A stretch of DNA of 64,000 nucleotides from contig CAJTJY010000002.1 of NCBI GenBank assembly GCA_910576975.1, positions 103,250-167,249 on the forward strand, read 5' to 3'. Of the stretch, positions 34,551 through 43,824 are shown one piece after another (the first letter of the stretch is position 1; each line of letters opens with the position of its first letter). The stretch is from an uncultured Lachnospiraceae bacterium (GTDB lineage: Bacteria > Bacillota > Clostridia > Lachnospirales > Lachnospiraceae). The notes under the pieces are model-generated. The model ran no database searches. It was not told the DNA's origin and saw only the letters and a list, made by a program, of their open reading frames with translations. The position numbers and the translations under genes are program-made.

Positions 34551-35618
34551 CTAATCCTCCTGTATATCCTGTTGCTTGCTGCGAACAAGAACTCTTCTTT
34601 TGTCCATATGCGCAATCGGTACTTCTACCAACTTATTCAGTAAGAATCCACAAAAAATGGCAATTGGCAATGCCAGGAAAAAGTTTGCCAAGGGGTTCAT
34701 TCTCCCTCCAAACTGCATACAGAGCACCTGTTGAATCGGCCACCCGCACAAATAAATTCCATAAGACACCTCCCCATATTTGGAAAAATTACTGAATTTA
34801 CGGCTTGTGCCATATCCAATATACAAAAGAAGGTAAGGTAAGAACACAAAAATTACGGCTTCCAGCCATCCCCTCCAGGTAAAGAACAGCAGCGCCAAAA
34901 AACATAGCAACGCTGCTTGCCAGCGCAGCTTTATATGTTCCCTGTACACATAATAAAGCATCCCCGCATAAAAAAGCCCTGCCGGGCGCAAAGCAGAAGC
35001 AAGCAGGCTGCCAGAACCGAGCATCAGTTTCATGCCGATATATCCCGCCGAAAACGCTAAAGCAGTCCATTTCATCCATTTCTTGTTCATGAGCCCCATT
35101 TTCCACACTAGGAAGCACATGACATAGCACAGAAATTCAATCGGAAGCGTCCATAATGGCCCATTGACCGTCTGCCCATAGATATTCCCCTCGAATACGC
35201 CTGGCAAGTCATGGATCAATATCATCACTGAATTGAGCAAATACTTCCACGTTCCTATCTGTGAGAAATATTCTCCAGGTGAAAACGTTGTCAAACATGG
35301 ACCAGCCACAAGTGCAAGAACAAGAGTTACCACGATCAAACATGGAAAAAGCCTTAAGATCCTGGCCTTAAAATATGCGCCTGCAGTCTGTAGCCGCTCG
35401 GCGCTTTTAGCTATGAGAAATCCTCCATATAAAAAGAAAATACAGACCGCCAGGTTTCCAAAATGGATCTGACCGCCAGTGATCCTTCCCAAGAGATCCA
35501 TATGCTCCTCGCCCATACTGATCGGATAGGCATGGCATAAAATAACAAGCAGCGCCGCAAAAAAACGGATCATGTCCAGATTGTTATTACGGCCTGCCGA
35601 TACTTCTTTGAGCGTCAT
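34551..35618 (-). CDS. Acyltransferase family 3 membrane protein (OafA-like)
   Basis: 355 residues with about ten membrane spans. The start NNNLDMIRFFAALLVILCHAYP carries the conserved D-x-R-F-x-A-A-x-x-V-x-x-x-H pattern of acyltransferase family 3, including the essential His in span 1. Such proteins acetylate or otherwise acylate surface polysaccharides. The other operon members (flippase, GT2 enzymes) suggest the target is the repeat unit of this glycan. AGGAG precedes the ATG. Confidence 0.88.
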   Translation of the reverse strand: MTLKEVSAGRNNNLDMIRFFAALLVILCHAYPISMGEEHMDLLGRITGGQIHFGNLAVCIFFLYGGFLIAKSAERLQTAGAYFKARILRLFPCLIVVTLVLALVAGPCLTTFSPGEYFSQIGTWKYLLNSVMILIHDLPGVFEGNIYGQTVNGPLWTLPIEFLCYVMCFLVWKMGLMNKKWMKWTALAFSAGYIGMKLMLGSGSLLASALRPAGLFYAGMLYYVYREHIKLRWQAALLCFLALLFFTWRGWLEAVIFVFLPYLLLYIGYGTSRKFSNFSKYGEVSYGIYLCGWPIQQVLCMQFGGRMNPLANFFLALPIAIFCGFLLNKLVEVPIAHMDKRRVLVRSKQQDIQED

Positions 35619-35635
35619 CCTCTTCTCTCCTATAT

Positions 35636-36475
35636 TTATAATTCGTTGCTTCTCTCACTTGTAGCATACACCCTATTCAAAAGCTTTGCGATTGGCCTTG
35701 GCCAAAATCTGCAGAAAATCTCAAGATCCTCTTTCTGCCGGATGTTCTCGCTTAAATTAAGAGTGGTCGTAGACCCTGGATGAATCCGGTGAGCCATAAG
35801 CTGCCTGGGCACGCAGATAAACCAGCCCTTTTTCTCTGCCTGCTCTACCATGGCCTTATAATCACAACTATTTTGAAAACTGGTGTCAAAAGGACGGTCT
35901 CCCACCCGCTCTTTCACATAAGTAACTGCCGGGCAGCAAATCGGATCCCCCAGTGACAGCATCAAACGCCGTACAAAACGGTTGCCATAAAATATTTTCT
36001 TGGTCATCGGCAGATTCATCATGCGCTTAATTTTCAAAAGCTTGTTATCTGTCACCTTCTTATCTATCCTGTATTCGTAATAATCGGAATACACGACAAT
36101 CACATCTTTGCCCATATTGGCATGACGGATGATTTCTTCTGCATATTCCGGCTCATAGAAATCATCCTGATGAGCCAAAGTCACCAGCTTCGTCTTCGCC
36201 TGCTGATACCCAAAGTTCCAATCCCCTGCGATTCCCCGCTCTCCATCGTTGACATATAGGGGAATCTCATACTTCTTGCAGATATCGTTTAAAAATTCAT
36301 TGGGCGTCGCAGTGGACATTATAATATTGACTGGCACAGTCTGATTTTTTAATGATACTATGGTTTCTTCAATATAAGGGCTTTCCTTATAAGCGCAAAT
36401 TACAAAAGTATGGTCTTTGCCGCTATATTTTCCCTTATTCTGATTCTTTTGCTTTTTGATATTTCTATTATTCAT
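35636..36475 (-). CDS. GT2 family glycosyltransferase
   Basis: 279 residues from the ATG at 36475, which follows AGGAGG; the longer ORF start is inside the upstream gene. A basic N-terminal tail leads into HTFVICAYKESPYIEETIVSL, then VNDGERGIAGDWNFG and LAHQDDFYEPEYAEE, the GT-A metal-binding region. It overlaps the DUF2304 gene by 8 bp. Sugar and linkage unknown; assembly of the flippase-type repeat unit is likely. Confidence 0.82.
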   Translation of the reverse strand: MNNRNIKKQKNQNKGKYSGKDHTFVICAYKESPYIEETIVSLKNQTVPVNIIMSTATPNEFLNDICKKYEIPLYVNDGERGIAGDWNFGYQQAKTKLVTLAHQDDFYEPEYAEEIIRHANMGKDVIVVYSDYYEYRIDKKVTDNKLLKIKRMMNLPMTKKIFYGNRFVRRLMLSLGDPICCPAVTYVKERVGDRPFDTSFQNSCDYKAMVEQAEKKGWFICVPRQLMAHRIHPGSTTTLNLSENIRQKEDLEIFCRFWPRPIAKLLNRVYATSERSNEL

Positions 36476-36812
36476 GTTCCTCCTCTCCTTTTTCCAGCAA
36501 CGCAATTTTCTGTGTCAGACTACGAATATTATCCGACATCTTGGACACAGCAGCCGTCAGCGTATATATAATTACCAGGGAAAAACAGAATCCGCAGAAA
36601 AATATCATATTAATCGGCGTCGTAATCCCAAGAAAATCCGCAATAATAATCAAAAGCTTGGGAAAGCATGTCAATATAATCAATGCGATAATTAAGACAA
36701 ACCAGGACAGCGAATACTTTAAATCCAGTTTCTTCCTCTTAATCTGAGTAACCATCCCCACCAATAAACAGCCAAGCATCACTAATAATATAACCTGCAA
36801 TTTTAAACTCAT
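36468..36812 (-). CDS. DUF2304 family membrane protein
   Basis: 114 residues with three hydrophobic segments (LQVILLVMLGCLLVGMV; LSWFVLIIALIILTCF; MIFFCGFCFSLVIIYTLT) and a coiled-coil-like charged C-terminus. DUF2304 proteins nearly always sit beside DPM-type GT2 enzymes, as here (gene at 36822-37517), and are thought to anchor or assist them. AAGGAG precedes the ATG. Confidence 0.82.
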   Translation of the reverse strand: MSLKLQVILLVMLGCLLVGMVTQIKRKKLDLKYSLSWFVLIIALIILTCFPKLLIIIADFLGITTPINMIFFCGFCFSLVIIYTLTAAVSKMSDNIRSLTQKIALLEKGEEEHE

Positions 36813-36821
36813 ATCTGCTCC

Positions 36822-37517
36822 TTATTCATACCTGCGCAAACGCTCCACCAAAATAGCCAGCGTCACCTTCACCATATAATATACCGATTTTGCGCTGTGG
36901 ATCGAAGAGCTCCCGCCCTGTCGTTCCCGCATGATTACCGGAATCTCTTTGACCTGCTTCTTTTTTCGCAACACTGCCACTACGCTCTCCGGTTCTGGAT
37001 AATCTTTGGGATAATCCCTGGCAAAAATCTCAATTACGCTGCGGTTGATCATGCGCAGTCCTGAAGTCGGATCCGTAATAGTGGTCCCTGTCAATAATTT
37101 AATCAACCAAGTAAAATAAACAATTCCAATCCTGCGAATCAAGGAGGACTGAAACCCCTGCTTCTCAATGAAACGGGAACCAATAAGCATGTCCGCCCCC
37201 TCTCTTTGCATGGTCTTTGACATTTGTGTCAGAAATGAAGCGTCATGTTGCCCATCCCCGTCTATCTGGACCGCCACGTCATAATCGTTCTCATAGGCAT
37301 ACCGGTATCCGGTCTGAACTGCCCCCCCAATTCCAAGATTAATGGGAAGATTAATTAGATTAAATTCATTCTTTTCACAGATCTCTTTGGTTCGATCCGT
37401 AGAACAGTCATTTACAATCAAATAGTCAAATTCTTTCGCATATTTCTGAATATCTCTTACTGTCTGCTCAATACATGCGCTTTCATTATAAGCAGGTATT
37501 ATTATTAATTTCTTCAT
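36822..37517 (-). CDS. GT2 glycosyltransferase, dolichol/polyprenyl-phosphate mannosyltransferase type
   Basis: 231 residues from the ATG at 37517; a GTG nine bases upstream is the alternative. KKLIIIPAYNESACIEQTV, IVNDCSTDRT, AVQIDGDGQHD and GSRFIEKQGFQSS are DPM1-type motifs, and no C-terminal membrane spans are present. It would transfer a nucleotide-linked sugar to polyprenyl phosphate, giving a donor for periplasm-like-side GT-C enzymes such as the DUF2142 protein downstream. It overlaps the flippase gene by 32 bp and is followed 9 bp later by DUF2304. Confidence 0.87.
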   Translation of the reverse strand: MKKLIIIPAYNESACIEQTVRDIQKYAKEFDYLIVNDCSTDRTKEICEKNEFNLINLPINLGIGGAVQTGYRYAYENDYDVAVQIDGDGQHDASFLTQMSKTMQREGADMLIGSRFIEKQGFQSSLIRRIGIVYFTWLIKLLTGTTITDPTSGLRMINRSVIEIFARDYPKDYPEPESVVAVLRKKKQVKEIPVIMRERQGGSSSIHSAKSVYYMVKVTLAILVERLRRYE

Positions 37518-38760
37518 CTTTGCCACTTGCCTTTTTTCTTTTCTGTTTATTTGCAGCTATCTCACACATAACAATCATAAACAATATGTAAATTCCCATC
37601 ACCAAGATCTGCACAATGCTGACCCCGTTCTTGCCAAAGCGCTCAATCAGCGGACTCGCCAGGACCAGGCAAAGCACAAAATCCACTGCCATCCCTGCTA
37701 CCAGCCAGCCAATCCTGCGCAGGGCGATCAGTATCGCTGAAACGATCCAAATCACCGCCGTAAAAATCGTACACCATACGATAGGCAGAAACAACTCGTA
37801 ATATTGCAAAATATCCGCTCCGTACAGGATTCGAAGCCCCAGCTTTCCAAATACAAACACGCCCAGATTAACTATCACGCACATGCCTGCAAGTACCAGG
37901 TACAATTTATGGAGCGCACGCCGAAACTGCCTCCTGTCCTCCTGATAATAAAGCTCGGTAAATTTTGGCAAAAACGGATTAAACACCACAGAGGCAAACA
38001 CTTGTACCACCACAGCCAGGTTTGCCATGGCGGAATAGATTCCAAGCTCTGCCTGTCCATACTGTTCCTCTAAAATTTTTTTTGGAATCAAATTCTCCAA
38101 GCTCAGCAAAAATGTAAACGCCACAATCGGCAGACATGTTTTCAGCAGTTGAAATACTCTTGCCTGAAACAGGACTGGCGTAATTCGTTCCAAGCTCCCA
38201 GTTTTTTTCGTGTCATAAAATAGGGCTGCCGCCAGATTCCCCAGAGCCATCAGGCACAGTGTCAGCAAAAGGTTCCCCGTAAAAAACAGTCCGCCGGAAA
38301 ACACAATTAAAGAAATCAGTCCCCGCAAGAAATAAGATTTACCAATGTAATCGTATCTCTGATATTTCTGATCAATGCCATGCATGACGTCCACCCAGCC
38401 TTCTGCCACACGCACTAGCATAAATGCGTCAATACACAGCATCTGCTCCCAGGAATTGTTATAAATTGCGGCAATGGCACAACAGGTAAAAGCTGCGATA
38501 CAGGTCATCATCCTGCTTCCAACATATTCATTGGAGCTGTACTCTCCCTTAAGGTCAGACACCTGATAATTGCGCATGCTAAACAAGGAAATTGCAGAAA
38601 AACTACTGCTTGTCGTCATTGCCAGGGACAATACCCCGCCCGCCTCATAGGAAGCTCCCCGGATCACAATGGCTGTCAGCAGCCACTGGCACACGCTGTA
38701 AAAAACGCTTCCGCAGGTATTCCATATCACATTTTTCTTGATGTTCTCTTGCTGTCCCAT
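37486..38760 (-). CDS. Wzx-type oligosaccharide flippase (MATE/MVF superfamily)
   Basis: 424 residues from the ATG at 38760 with twelve or so predicted spans evenly distributed, an N-terminal amphipathic start (KKNVIWNTCGSVFYSVCQW) and a basic C-terminal tail. Length and span pattern fit lipid-linked oligosaccharide flippases. It indicates that the right-hand operon moves repeat units across the membrane by flipping, unlike the two ABC-exporter operons to the left. The Shine-Dalgarno sequence is weak, so the start is less certain. Confidence 0.85.
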   Translation of the reverse strand: MGQQENIKKNVIWNTCGSVFYSVCQWLLTAIVIRGASYEAGGVLSLAMTTSSSFSAISLFSMRNYQVSDLKGEYSSNEYVGSRMMTCIAAFTCCAIAAIYNNSWEQMLCIDAFMLVRVAEGWVDVMHGIDQKYQRYDYIGKSYFLRGLISLIVFSGGLFFTGNLLLTLCLMALGNLAAALFYDTKKTGSLERITPVLFQARVFQLLKTCLPIVAFTFLLSLENLIPKKILEEQYGQAELGIYSAMANLAVVVQVFASVVFNPFLPKFTELYYQEDRRQFRRALHKLYLVLAGMCVIVNLGVFVFGKLGLRILYGADILQYYELFLPIVWCTIFTAVIWIVSAILIALRRIGWLVAGMAVDFVLCLVLASPLIERFGKNGVSIVQILVMGIYILFMIVMCEIAANKQKRKKASGKDEEINNNTCL

Positions 38761-38764
38761 AACT

Positions 38765-39757
38765 CTAAAACCTCGTAACCGCAAATGCAAATATTTTCAA
38801 CATATGGAAGCGGATCGTCTGCGCAAAGATCCAGATCGCCATTCGGTGCGCGATGGGCAATTCTTTTTCCCCATTGAGGCCCAAATATGGATTTTGGGCA
38901 TATTGCGGAAAATATGTCCGAATCTCCTTTTCTGCAAAAGCAGACAGTTTCCATATATCTTCCCGCTTTGCTTTTTTGCAGAAGAAAAACAAAAAACCAG
39001 CAAAAAAATGTAGCACCTCAAATTCAAAACGGTCTCTAGCTTCTTGAGATTTTGGCATCGTATCCCGGATTGCATGATCCATTTTTTCAAAAGGGAAACG
39101 CTTGCATGTCACCTTGGAGGATGACATGGTGCTGGACTCATGCTGCACATAATTGTATCCGATATAAGAGATGGCTTTGACATTTTCTCCTTTAAATTTT
39201 GTTTCCAAAGAAAACGGAACATCCTCATAAATCTTACCGCCTTCTGGGAACTGAAAATGATTTCTCAAAAGAAAATCCTTAAGGAACAGCTTCGCCCAGA
39301 CCACGAACATGCCAGGGCGTCCATAATCTGCCACTGTTGCAAAGGACGACACCGAAGTGGTCTGCAACACCGTGCCGTCAGGCTTCACGCTGCGGTAGCC
39401 GCAAGTCACCACTTCAGACTGATGGTCCTTGGCAGTCTGATAAAGCTGTTGCAAATAATCCCTTTCCACATAATCATCACTGTCCATAAAGGCAATATAT
39501 CTTCCCTCGGCCTGAAGTACGCCAAAATTCCTAGCGGCAGCTTGTCCTGCGTTTTCTCTGGAATACAGGCGGATCTTCAATTGATGAGCATTTTGATATT
39601 CTTCAATCAGATCTTTGGTACGGTCCGTACTCCCATCATTGATGATTATGACCTCTATCTCTTTCATGCTCTGGGCTTTCAAAGAATCCAGGCACTTCAC
39701 GATATATTTCTCTGAATTATAGACTGGGATAATCACGGATATTTCAATATTTTCCAT
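38765..39757 (-). CDS. GT2 family glycosyltransferase
   Basis: 330 residues from the ATG at 39757, preceded by GAGAGG; an earlier in-frame ATG at 39778 overlaps that site. IEISVIIPVYNSEKYIVKCL, IINDGSTDRT, NAGQAAARNFG and AFMDSDDYVERD are textbook family 2 motifs. The C-terminal ~90 residues contain an amphipathic helix (FFAGFLFFFCKKAKRED). It lies between rfbD and the flippase, so it likely builds the flipped repeat unit. Confidence 0.85.
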   Translation of the reverse strand: MENIEISVIIPVYNSEKYIVKCLDSLKAQSMKEIEVIIINDGSTDRTKDLIEEYQNAHQLKIRLYSRENAGQAAARNFGVLQAEGRYIAFMDSDDYVERDYLQQLYQTAKDHQSEVVTCGYRSVKPDGTVLQTTSVSSFATVADYGRPGMFVVWAKLFLKDFLLRNHFQFPEGGKIYEDVPFSLETKFKGENVKAISYIGYNYVQHESSTMSSSKVTCKRFPFEKMDHAIRDTMPKSQEARDRFEFEVLHFFAGFLFFFCKKAKREDIWKLSAFAEKEIRTYFPQYAQNPYLGLNGEKELPIAHRMAIWIFAQTIRFHMLKIFAFAVTRF

Positions 39758-39787
39758 TTGATTCCTCTCATCTGGCAAAAAAGATTT

Positions 39788-40657
39788 CTATAATGACTGC
39801 ATATACTCTTCTAAGGCCGCTTCCCATGGCTTCATCCGGTAATCTCCAGTAAGGCGGAGCATATAGTTATCCAATACAGAATATGCCGGACGCCTTGCCG
39901 ACTGCGGATTGATCTTCATATATTCTTCTGTAGTCACATGGTTAACTGTCACTTTTTTACCTGCCTTTTGAAAAATAGCTTCGGCAAAATCTGCCCAGCT
40001 GCAAATTCCCTCGCAGGTAGCATGGTACACGCCGTAGCTCTCCGTAGGCTCCAGATAATGAATCAGCCTTGCCAACTCTGTTGCAGAAGTGGGAGATCCA
40101 AGCTGGTCCTTTACCACGTTTAAAGTGTCATGGGTCTCTGAAAGCTTCAACATGGTTTTTACAAAATTATGCCCGTCCCCATACAGCCATGCCGTCCGCA
40201 GGATAAAATGTTTCCATGAGAATTCTTTCACAAATTCTTCCCCTGCATACTTTGTCCGGCCATAGGCGCTCACTGGTCCAGGCTGCGCAAATTCTGTGAT
40301 AGGTTCGCTGGCATCTCCCGAAAAAACATAATCGGTGGATACCTGAATCAGCTTTGCATTGATCTCTGTCGCCGCAATACTTAAGTTCCTTGCTCCAATT
40401 GCATTGATCTTATAGGCAAGATCCTCTTGTATCTCGCATTTATCCACATTGGTATGAGCTGCGCAATTGATTATCACATCTGGGCGCTCTTTGCGCGCCA
40501 GCGACAGCACCTCCTCTGTCCTTGTAATATCAAGAGCCGTGATTCCCTGGCTTTCTGCCACATCTGTGCGGATAAAAACAGCATCCTCTCCCTGGTACTC
40601 CAAATCCAATGCCCTGCCAAGCTGCCCATTTGCCCCCGTAATCAGAATTTTCTTCAT
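39788..40657 (-). CDS. rfbD: dTDP-4-dehydrorhamnose reductase
   Basis: 289 residues from the ATG at 40657; a GTG start 30 bp upstream is possible but overlaps the AAGGAG site. KKILITGANGQLGRALD is the NAD(P)H site; DVIINCAAHTNVDKCE, VSTDYVFSGD, PVSAYGRTKYAGEE (catalytic Y-x3-K) and RTAWLYGDG follow. It carries out the last step of dTDP-L-rhamnose synthesis. It is the first gene after the HPr terminator, and I found no convincing promoter in the short gap, so read-through from the glmM-HPr unit may feed the glycan operon. Confidence 0.95.
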   Translation of the reverse strand: MKKILITGANGQLGRALDLEYQGEDAVFIRTDVAESQGITALDITRTEEVLSLARKERPDVIINCAAHTNVDKCEIQEDLAYKINAIGARNLSIAATEINAKLIQVSTDYVFSGDASEPITEFAQPGPVSAYGRTKYAGEEFVKEFSWKHFILRTAWLYGDGHNFVKTMLKLSETHDTLNVVKDQLGSPTSATELARLIHYLEPTESYGVYHATCEGICSWADFAEAIFQKAGKKVTVNHVTTEEYMKINPQSARRPAYSVLDNYMLRLTGDYRMKPWEAALEEYMQSL

Positions 40658-40678
40658 TTTTGAAAAATGCTCCTTCCT

Positions 40679-40711
40679 AAAAAACACCGGGGCGCTGCCA
40701 AAAGCCGCCCC
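40679..40711 (-). terminator. Intrinsic terminator between HPr and rfbD
   Basis: On the minus strand a stem GGGGCG/CGCCCC with additional inner pairing and an 11-base loop is followed by GGTG and six T. It lies between the HPr stop (40724) and rfbD and marks the boundary between core genome and glycan island. The T-run is displaced by four bases, so leakiness is possible. Confidence 0.7.
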
Positions 40712-40723
40712 AAATATTTCTCT

Positions 40724-40987
40724 TTATTCTCCTAAACCGCTTTCCACGGCAGATACCACTGCCTTAAGCGCCTCCTGTTCATCATCTCCTTCACACACGA
40801 ATTCAATCGAATCTCCAGATTTGATACAGGCTCCCAACACGCTGAGCACGCTTTTTGCATTTGCTGTCCCGCCTTTAAAATTAAACGTAACAAGCGCCTG
40901 GTATTTTACTGCTTCTTTGCATAAAATCCCTGCCGGACGCAGGTGCAGCCCGGTAGGATTCTTTATCGTTACTTTCTGACTAACCAT
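40724..40987 (-). CDS. HPr family phosphocarrier protein
   Basis: 87 residues from the ATG at 40987 (GGAGG upstream). His15 in TGLHLRPAG and Ser46 in NAKSVLSVLG are both present, so it can in principle be phosphorylated by Enzyme I and by HPr kinase, as true HPr is. It links sugar uptake (PTS) and carbon regulation. No Enzyme I gene is nearby. It is the last gene before a terminator behind glmM. Paralogues with altered roles exist, hence no firm ptsH assignment. Confidence 0.88.
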   Translation of the reverse strand: MVSQKVTIKNPTGLHLRPAGILCKEAVKYQALVTFNFKGGTANAKSVLSVLGACIKSGDSIEFVCEGDDEQEALKAVVSAVESGLGE

Positions 40988-41015
40988 TCCCAATTCCTCC
41001 AATACACCTTCAGCA

Positions 41016-42365
41016 CTACAACATATTTTTTCTGATCAGGTTTGCCAGCTCCTCCGCATCCCTGGTAATTTCTTCCTGATTCTTTCCCTCGATCATTACC
41101 CGAACCAAAGGCTCTGTACCAGACGGACGAATCAAGACCCTGCCTTCCCCTGCAAATTTACGCTCCAGCTCCTGAATTGCCTGGGCAATTTCCGGATATT
41201 CCATAAAATGTTCCTTCTTATGATTGGGAACCTTGGCATTCACAAGCGCCTGGGGCAACACCTCCATAATTAGCGCAAGCTCTGAAAGAGGCTTTCCTGT
41301 ATCAACCATCACTTTCAACAAGTGAAGCGCACTGAGCAAACCGTCCCCTGTGGTATTCTCATCCAGAAAAATAATATGACCAGACTGTTCTCCACCTATA
41401 TTATAACCATTTTCTCGCATATTTTCCAACACATAGCGGTCTCCCACTTTCGTCTGCTCAATATGAATCCCGCAGTTCTCCCCCATCAGCGTGAAGCCCA
41501 AGTTACTCATAATAGTTCCCACGATGGTGTCTTTCTTTAATTTCCCATGCTGTTTCATGTCGTTTCCAATAATCGCCATCGCCTGGTCTCCGTCGACAAT
41601 ATTTCCCTTTTCATCCACGGCAAGCATACGGTCTGCATCCCCGTCAAAGGCAATGCCTATATCCGCTTTTTCATAAACCACCCGCGCCCTGAGTTCATCC
41701 AGATGCGTAGAACCGCAATTGGCATTGATATTGGTTCCATCTGGACTTGTATGAATCGCTACCAGGTTTGCACCCAACCCCTTGAGCGTCTCTACCGCCG
41801 TATAATGAGAAGCGCCTTCCGCGCAATCCACCACGATTTTCAATCCAGATAGATCCACCGAGACTGTCTGTTTCATAAAGAACACATATTCTTCCCTAGC
41901 GTCAAAGCGGTAACTGATATTTCCTATTCCTGAACCGATCGGCATGGGTACGTCTTTCATTCCACTGCGGATCAGCGATTCAATCTCATCCTCCAGTTCG
42001 TCAGAAAGCTTATAGCCCTCGCCATTGAAAAACTTAATTCCATTAAATTCCATCGGATTGTGGGAAGCAGAAATCACCACTCCCGCATCCACTTTATGCT
42101 TTTTTGTCAAATAAGCAATCGCCGGCGTGGGCATCACGCCCATATATACCGCATTCGCCCCTACGGAACAAATACCCGCCATTAAGGCGTTTGCTAACAT
42201 TCCGCAGGAAATCCTGGTATCACAGCCTACGATAATGGTCGGCTGATGCGCCTTTTCTCTAGTCAGTACATATGCTCCCGCCTGACCAAGTTTCATTGCT
42301 AATTCTATTGTAAGCTCTGTTCCAGCTACTCCTCTTACACCGTCTGTTCCAAACATTCTTGCCAT
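41016..42365 (-). CDS. glmM: Phosphoglucosamine mutase
   Basis: 449 residues, the full family length. MARMFGTDGVRGVAG starts the protein; SASHNP at 99-104 holds the catalytic phospho-Ser101; DGDADRML is the metal-binding loop; GEQSGHIIF and RPSGTEPLVR follow. It makes glucosamine-1-phosphate for UDP-GlcNAc, hence peptidoglycan and surface glycans. The order cdaA-cdaR-glmM is conserved in Firmicutes, where GlmM binds and restrains CdaA. AGAGG precedes the ATG. Confidence 0.97.
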   Translation of the reverse strand: MARMFGTDGVRGVAGTELTIELAMKLGQAGAYVLTREKAHQPTIIVGCDTRISCGMLANALMAGICSVGANAVYMGVMPTPAIAYLTKKHKVDAGVVISASHNPMEFNGIKFFNGEGYKLSDELEDEIESLIRSGMKDVPMPIGSGIGNISYRFDAREEYVFFMKQTVSVDLSGLKIVVDCAEGASHYTAVETLKGLGANLVAIHTSPDGTNINANCGSTHLDELRARVVYEKADIGIAFDGDADRMLAVDEKGNIVDGDQAMAIIGNDMKQHGKLKKDTIVGTIMSNLGFTLMGENCGIHIEQTKVGDRYVLENMRENGYNIGGEQSGHIIFLDENTTGDGLLSALHLLKVMVDTGKPLSELALIMEVLPQALVNAKVPNHKKEHFMEYPEIAQAIQELERKFAGEGRVLIRPSGTEPLVRVMIEGKNQEEITRDAEELANLIRKNML

Positions 42366-42429
42366 AATCTCTTACCTCTGAATTCTATTTTAATTTCACA
42401 ACAATTCCGCACTACGCAACCGTTGTTCC

Positions 42430-43824
42430 TCATTCGTCTCTTTGGGAACGATCCGCTTCTTGAGAATCATCCTCGTCTTCCTCTGTGTTTGTGTCATTGT
42501 TGAGCGATCCACTGCCAGTGCTCTGATCTTCATCAGCATTGGCAGCGTCTTCCTCGACAGCGGCATCTTGATCCGTAATTGTAATCTGCACGTTCACCTG
42601 GCTCACTAATTCATATTTTTCCCCTGGAAGAGTGATCGTAAGCTGCCTGGTATAAGTACCCGGCTCAAGATCTGTGATATCCAAAATCGCCTCTATATTA
42701 TTCTCTTCCAATACATCCAGGTCTTCTTCCAGCGCACGGACATTTACGGCAACAGTATCCGCGCTGAATGTCACTTCAAAGTTGCTGGGCAGTCCGGTAA
42801 TCTTAATGTCCTTTGTCTGATAATTAAATATCTTTGTCGCCTTACGTTCAATAATTGCCTTGACTGCAATCTTATTGGTATTCTCATCAACTAGGGCAAT
42901 CCCCAACTCTTGCAAATACGGCATAATCTCTATGGAAGTCTCCACATCTTTGTTGGCGCCCTCGATATTAATGACATCTGCCGGAATATTGATGGCGCTG
43001 ATGCTGTTTAGCACGGACGCTTCCCCTTTCACCAGCACAGTCTCCGGCGCATATTCCAAGCCGCGGTATTCATAACCGGAAGCAGGCGTTCCGCTGACCT
43101 GGAACCGGACTGGTATATTCTTGGTGCCAAGAATCTCAGTGCGGATTGTCACCATCTGCTGATTAAGCTCCAATAAGTCAGAAGAAATCACAAGTCCATT
43201 CTCGTCATATAAGACAGGAGCCACGTTATCCGATACATCGCTGGATATGCCATCGACATTGATCGCAGCCGATACCCGGCTGATTCTGGAAACAACGGAA
43301 GCAGGACCAGAAATTTTCACGAGATTCGGCATAACCTCGACGTTTCCTATGGCGCATCCCTCCGCAGGCTCCCCTAGGGTTTCTGGAGAAATGACAAATT
43401 TCTGTTCCGACCTGTCTTCTAAGGTGATCTGCAGATTCACCGTCCGCCGGATAATGTCAATCCGCCGTTCGTTTTTTTTCGCCGTAATCTCAATGGGAAC
43501 CAGTTTCGCCGCTCCGTCCTGGCTTAAATCCACCTGGCTTAAATCTGCTGTCACGCTGAAATCGCTGGCAGACATATCCTCCACCCTGCTTCTTGGACCA
43601 GTAATATAAAATATGGCAATATCCGTATCTCCTACCACATTAGGAACCTTCCCCATCTCCGTTATCACATCTTTATTTAAAATCTCCACGGGAATGGAAA
43701 AAGACTTGGTCCCCTCTGGATCCGCCACATTGACCACCGCAAGCCAGATGACAACGGAAATTAGGAGGGAGAGCAGCTTGAGGCCCGGATTATTTGCCAG
43801 ATGCTTCATTATTTTTCGAAACAT
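42430..43824 (-). CDS. cdaR: YbbR-domain protein, regulator of diadenylate cyclase (CdaR)
   Basis: 464 residues with one N-terminal membrane span (LKLLSLLISVVIWLAVVN) and about four extracytoplasmic YbbR repeats (from about 45 to 415), each with the pattern of a V-x-V-x-L or V-x-G-P strand. The last ~45 residues are very acidic and Ser/Asp/Glu-rich. It overlaps cdaA by 35 bp and precedes glmM, the standard operon in which CdaR tunes c-di-AMP production. GGAGG precedes the ATG. Confidence 0.93.
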   Translation of the reverse strand: MFRKIMKHLANNPGLKLLSLLISVVIWLAVVNVADPEGTKSFSIPVEILNKDVITEMGKVPNVVGDTDIAIFYITGPRSRVEDMSASDFSVTADLSQVDLSQDGAAKLVPIEITAKKNERRIDIIRRTVNLQITLEDRSEQKFVISPETLGEPAEGCAIGNVEVMPNLVKISGPASVVSRISRVSAAINVDGISSDVSDNVAPVLYDENGLVISSDLLELNQQMVTIRTEILGTKNIPVRFQVSGTPASGYEYRGLEYAPETVLVKGEASVLNSISAINIPADVINIEGANKDVETSIEIMPYLQELGIALVDENTNKIAVKAIIERKATKIFNYQTKDIKITGLPSNFEVTFSADTVAVNVRALEEDLDVLEENNIEAILDITDLEPGTYTRQLTITLPGEKYELVSQVNVQITITDQDAAVEEDAANADEDQSTGSGSLNNDTNTEEDEDDSQEADRSQRDE

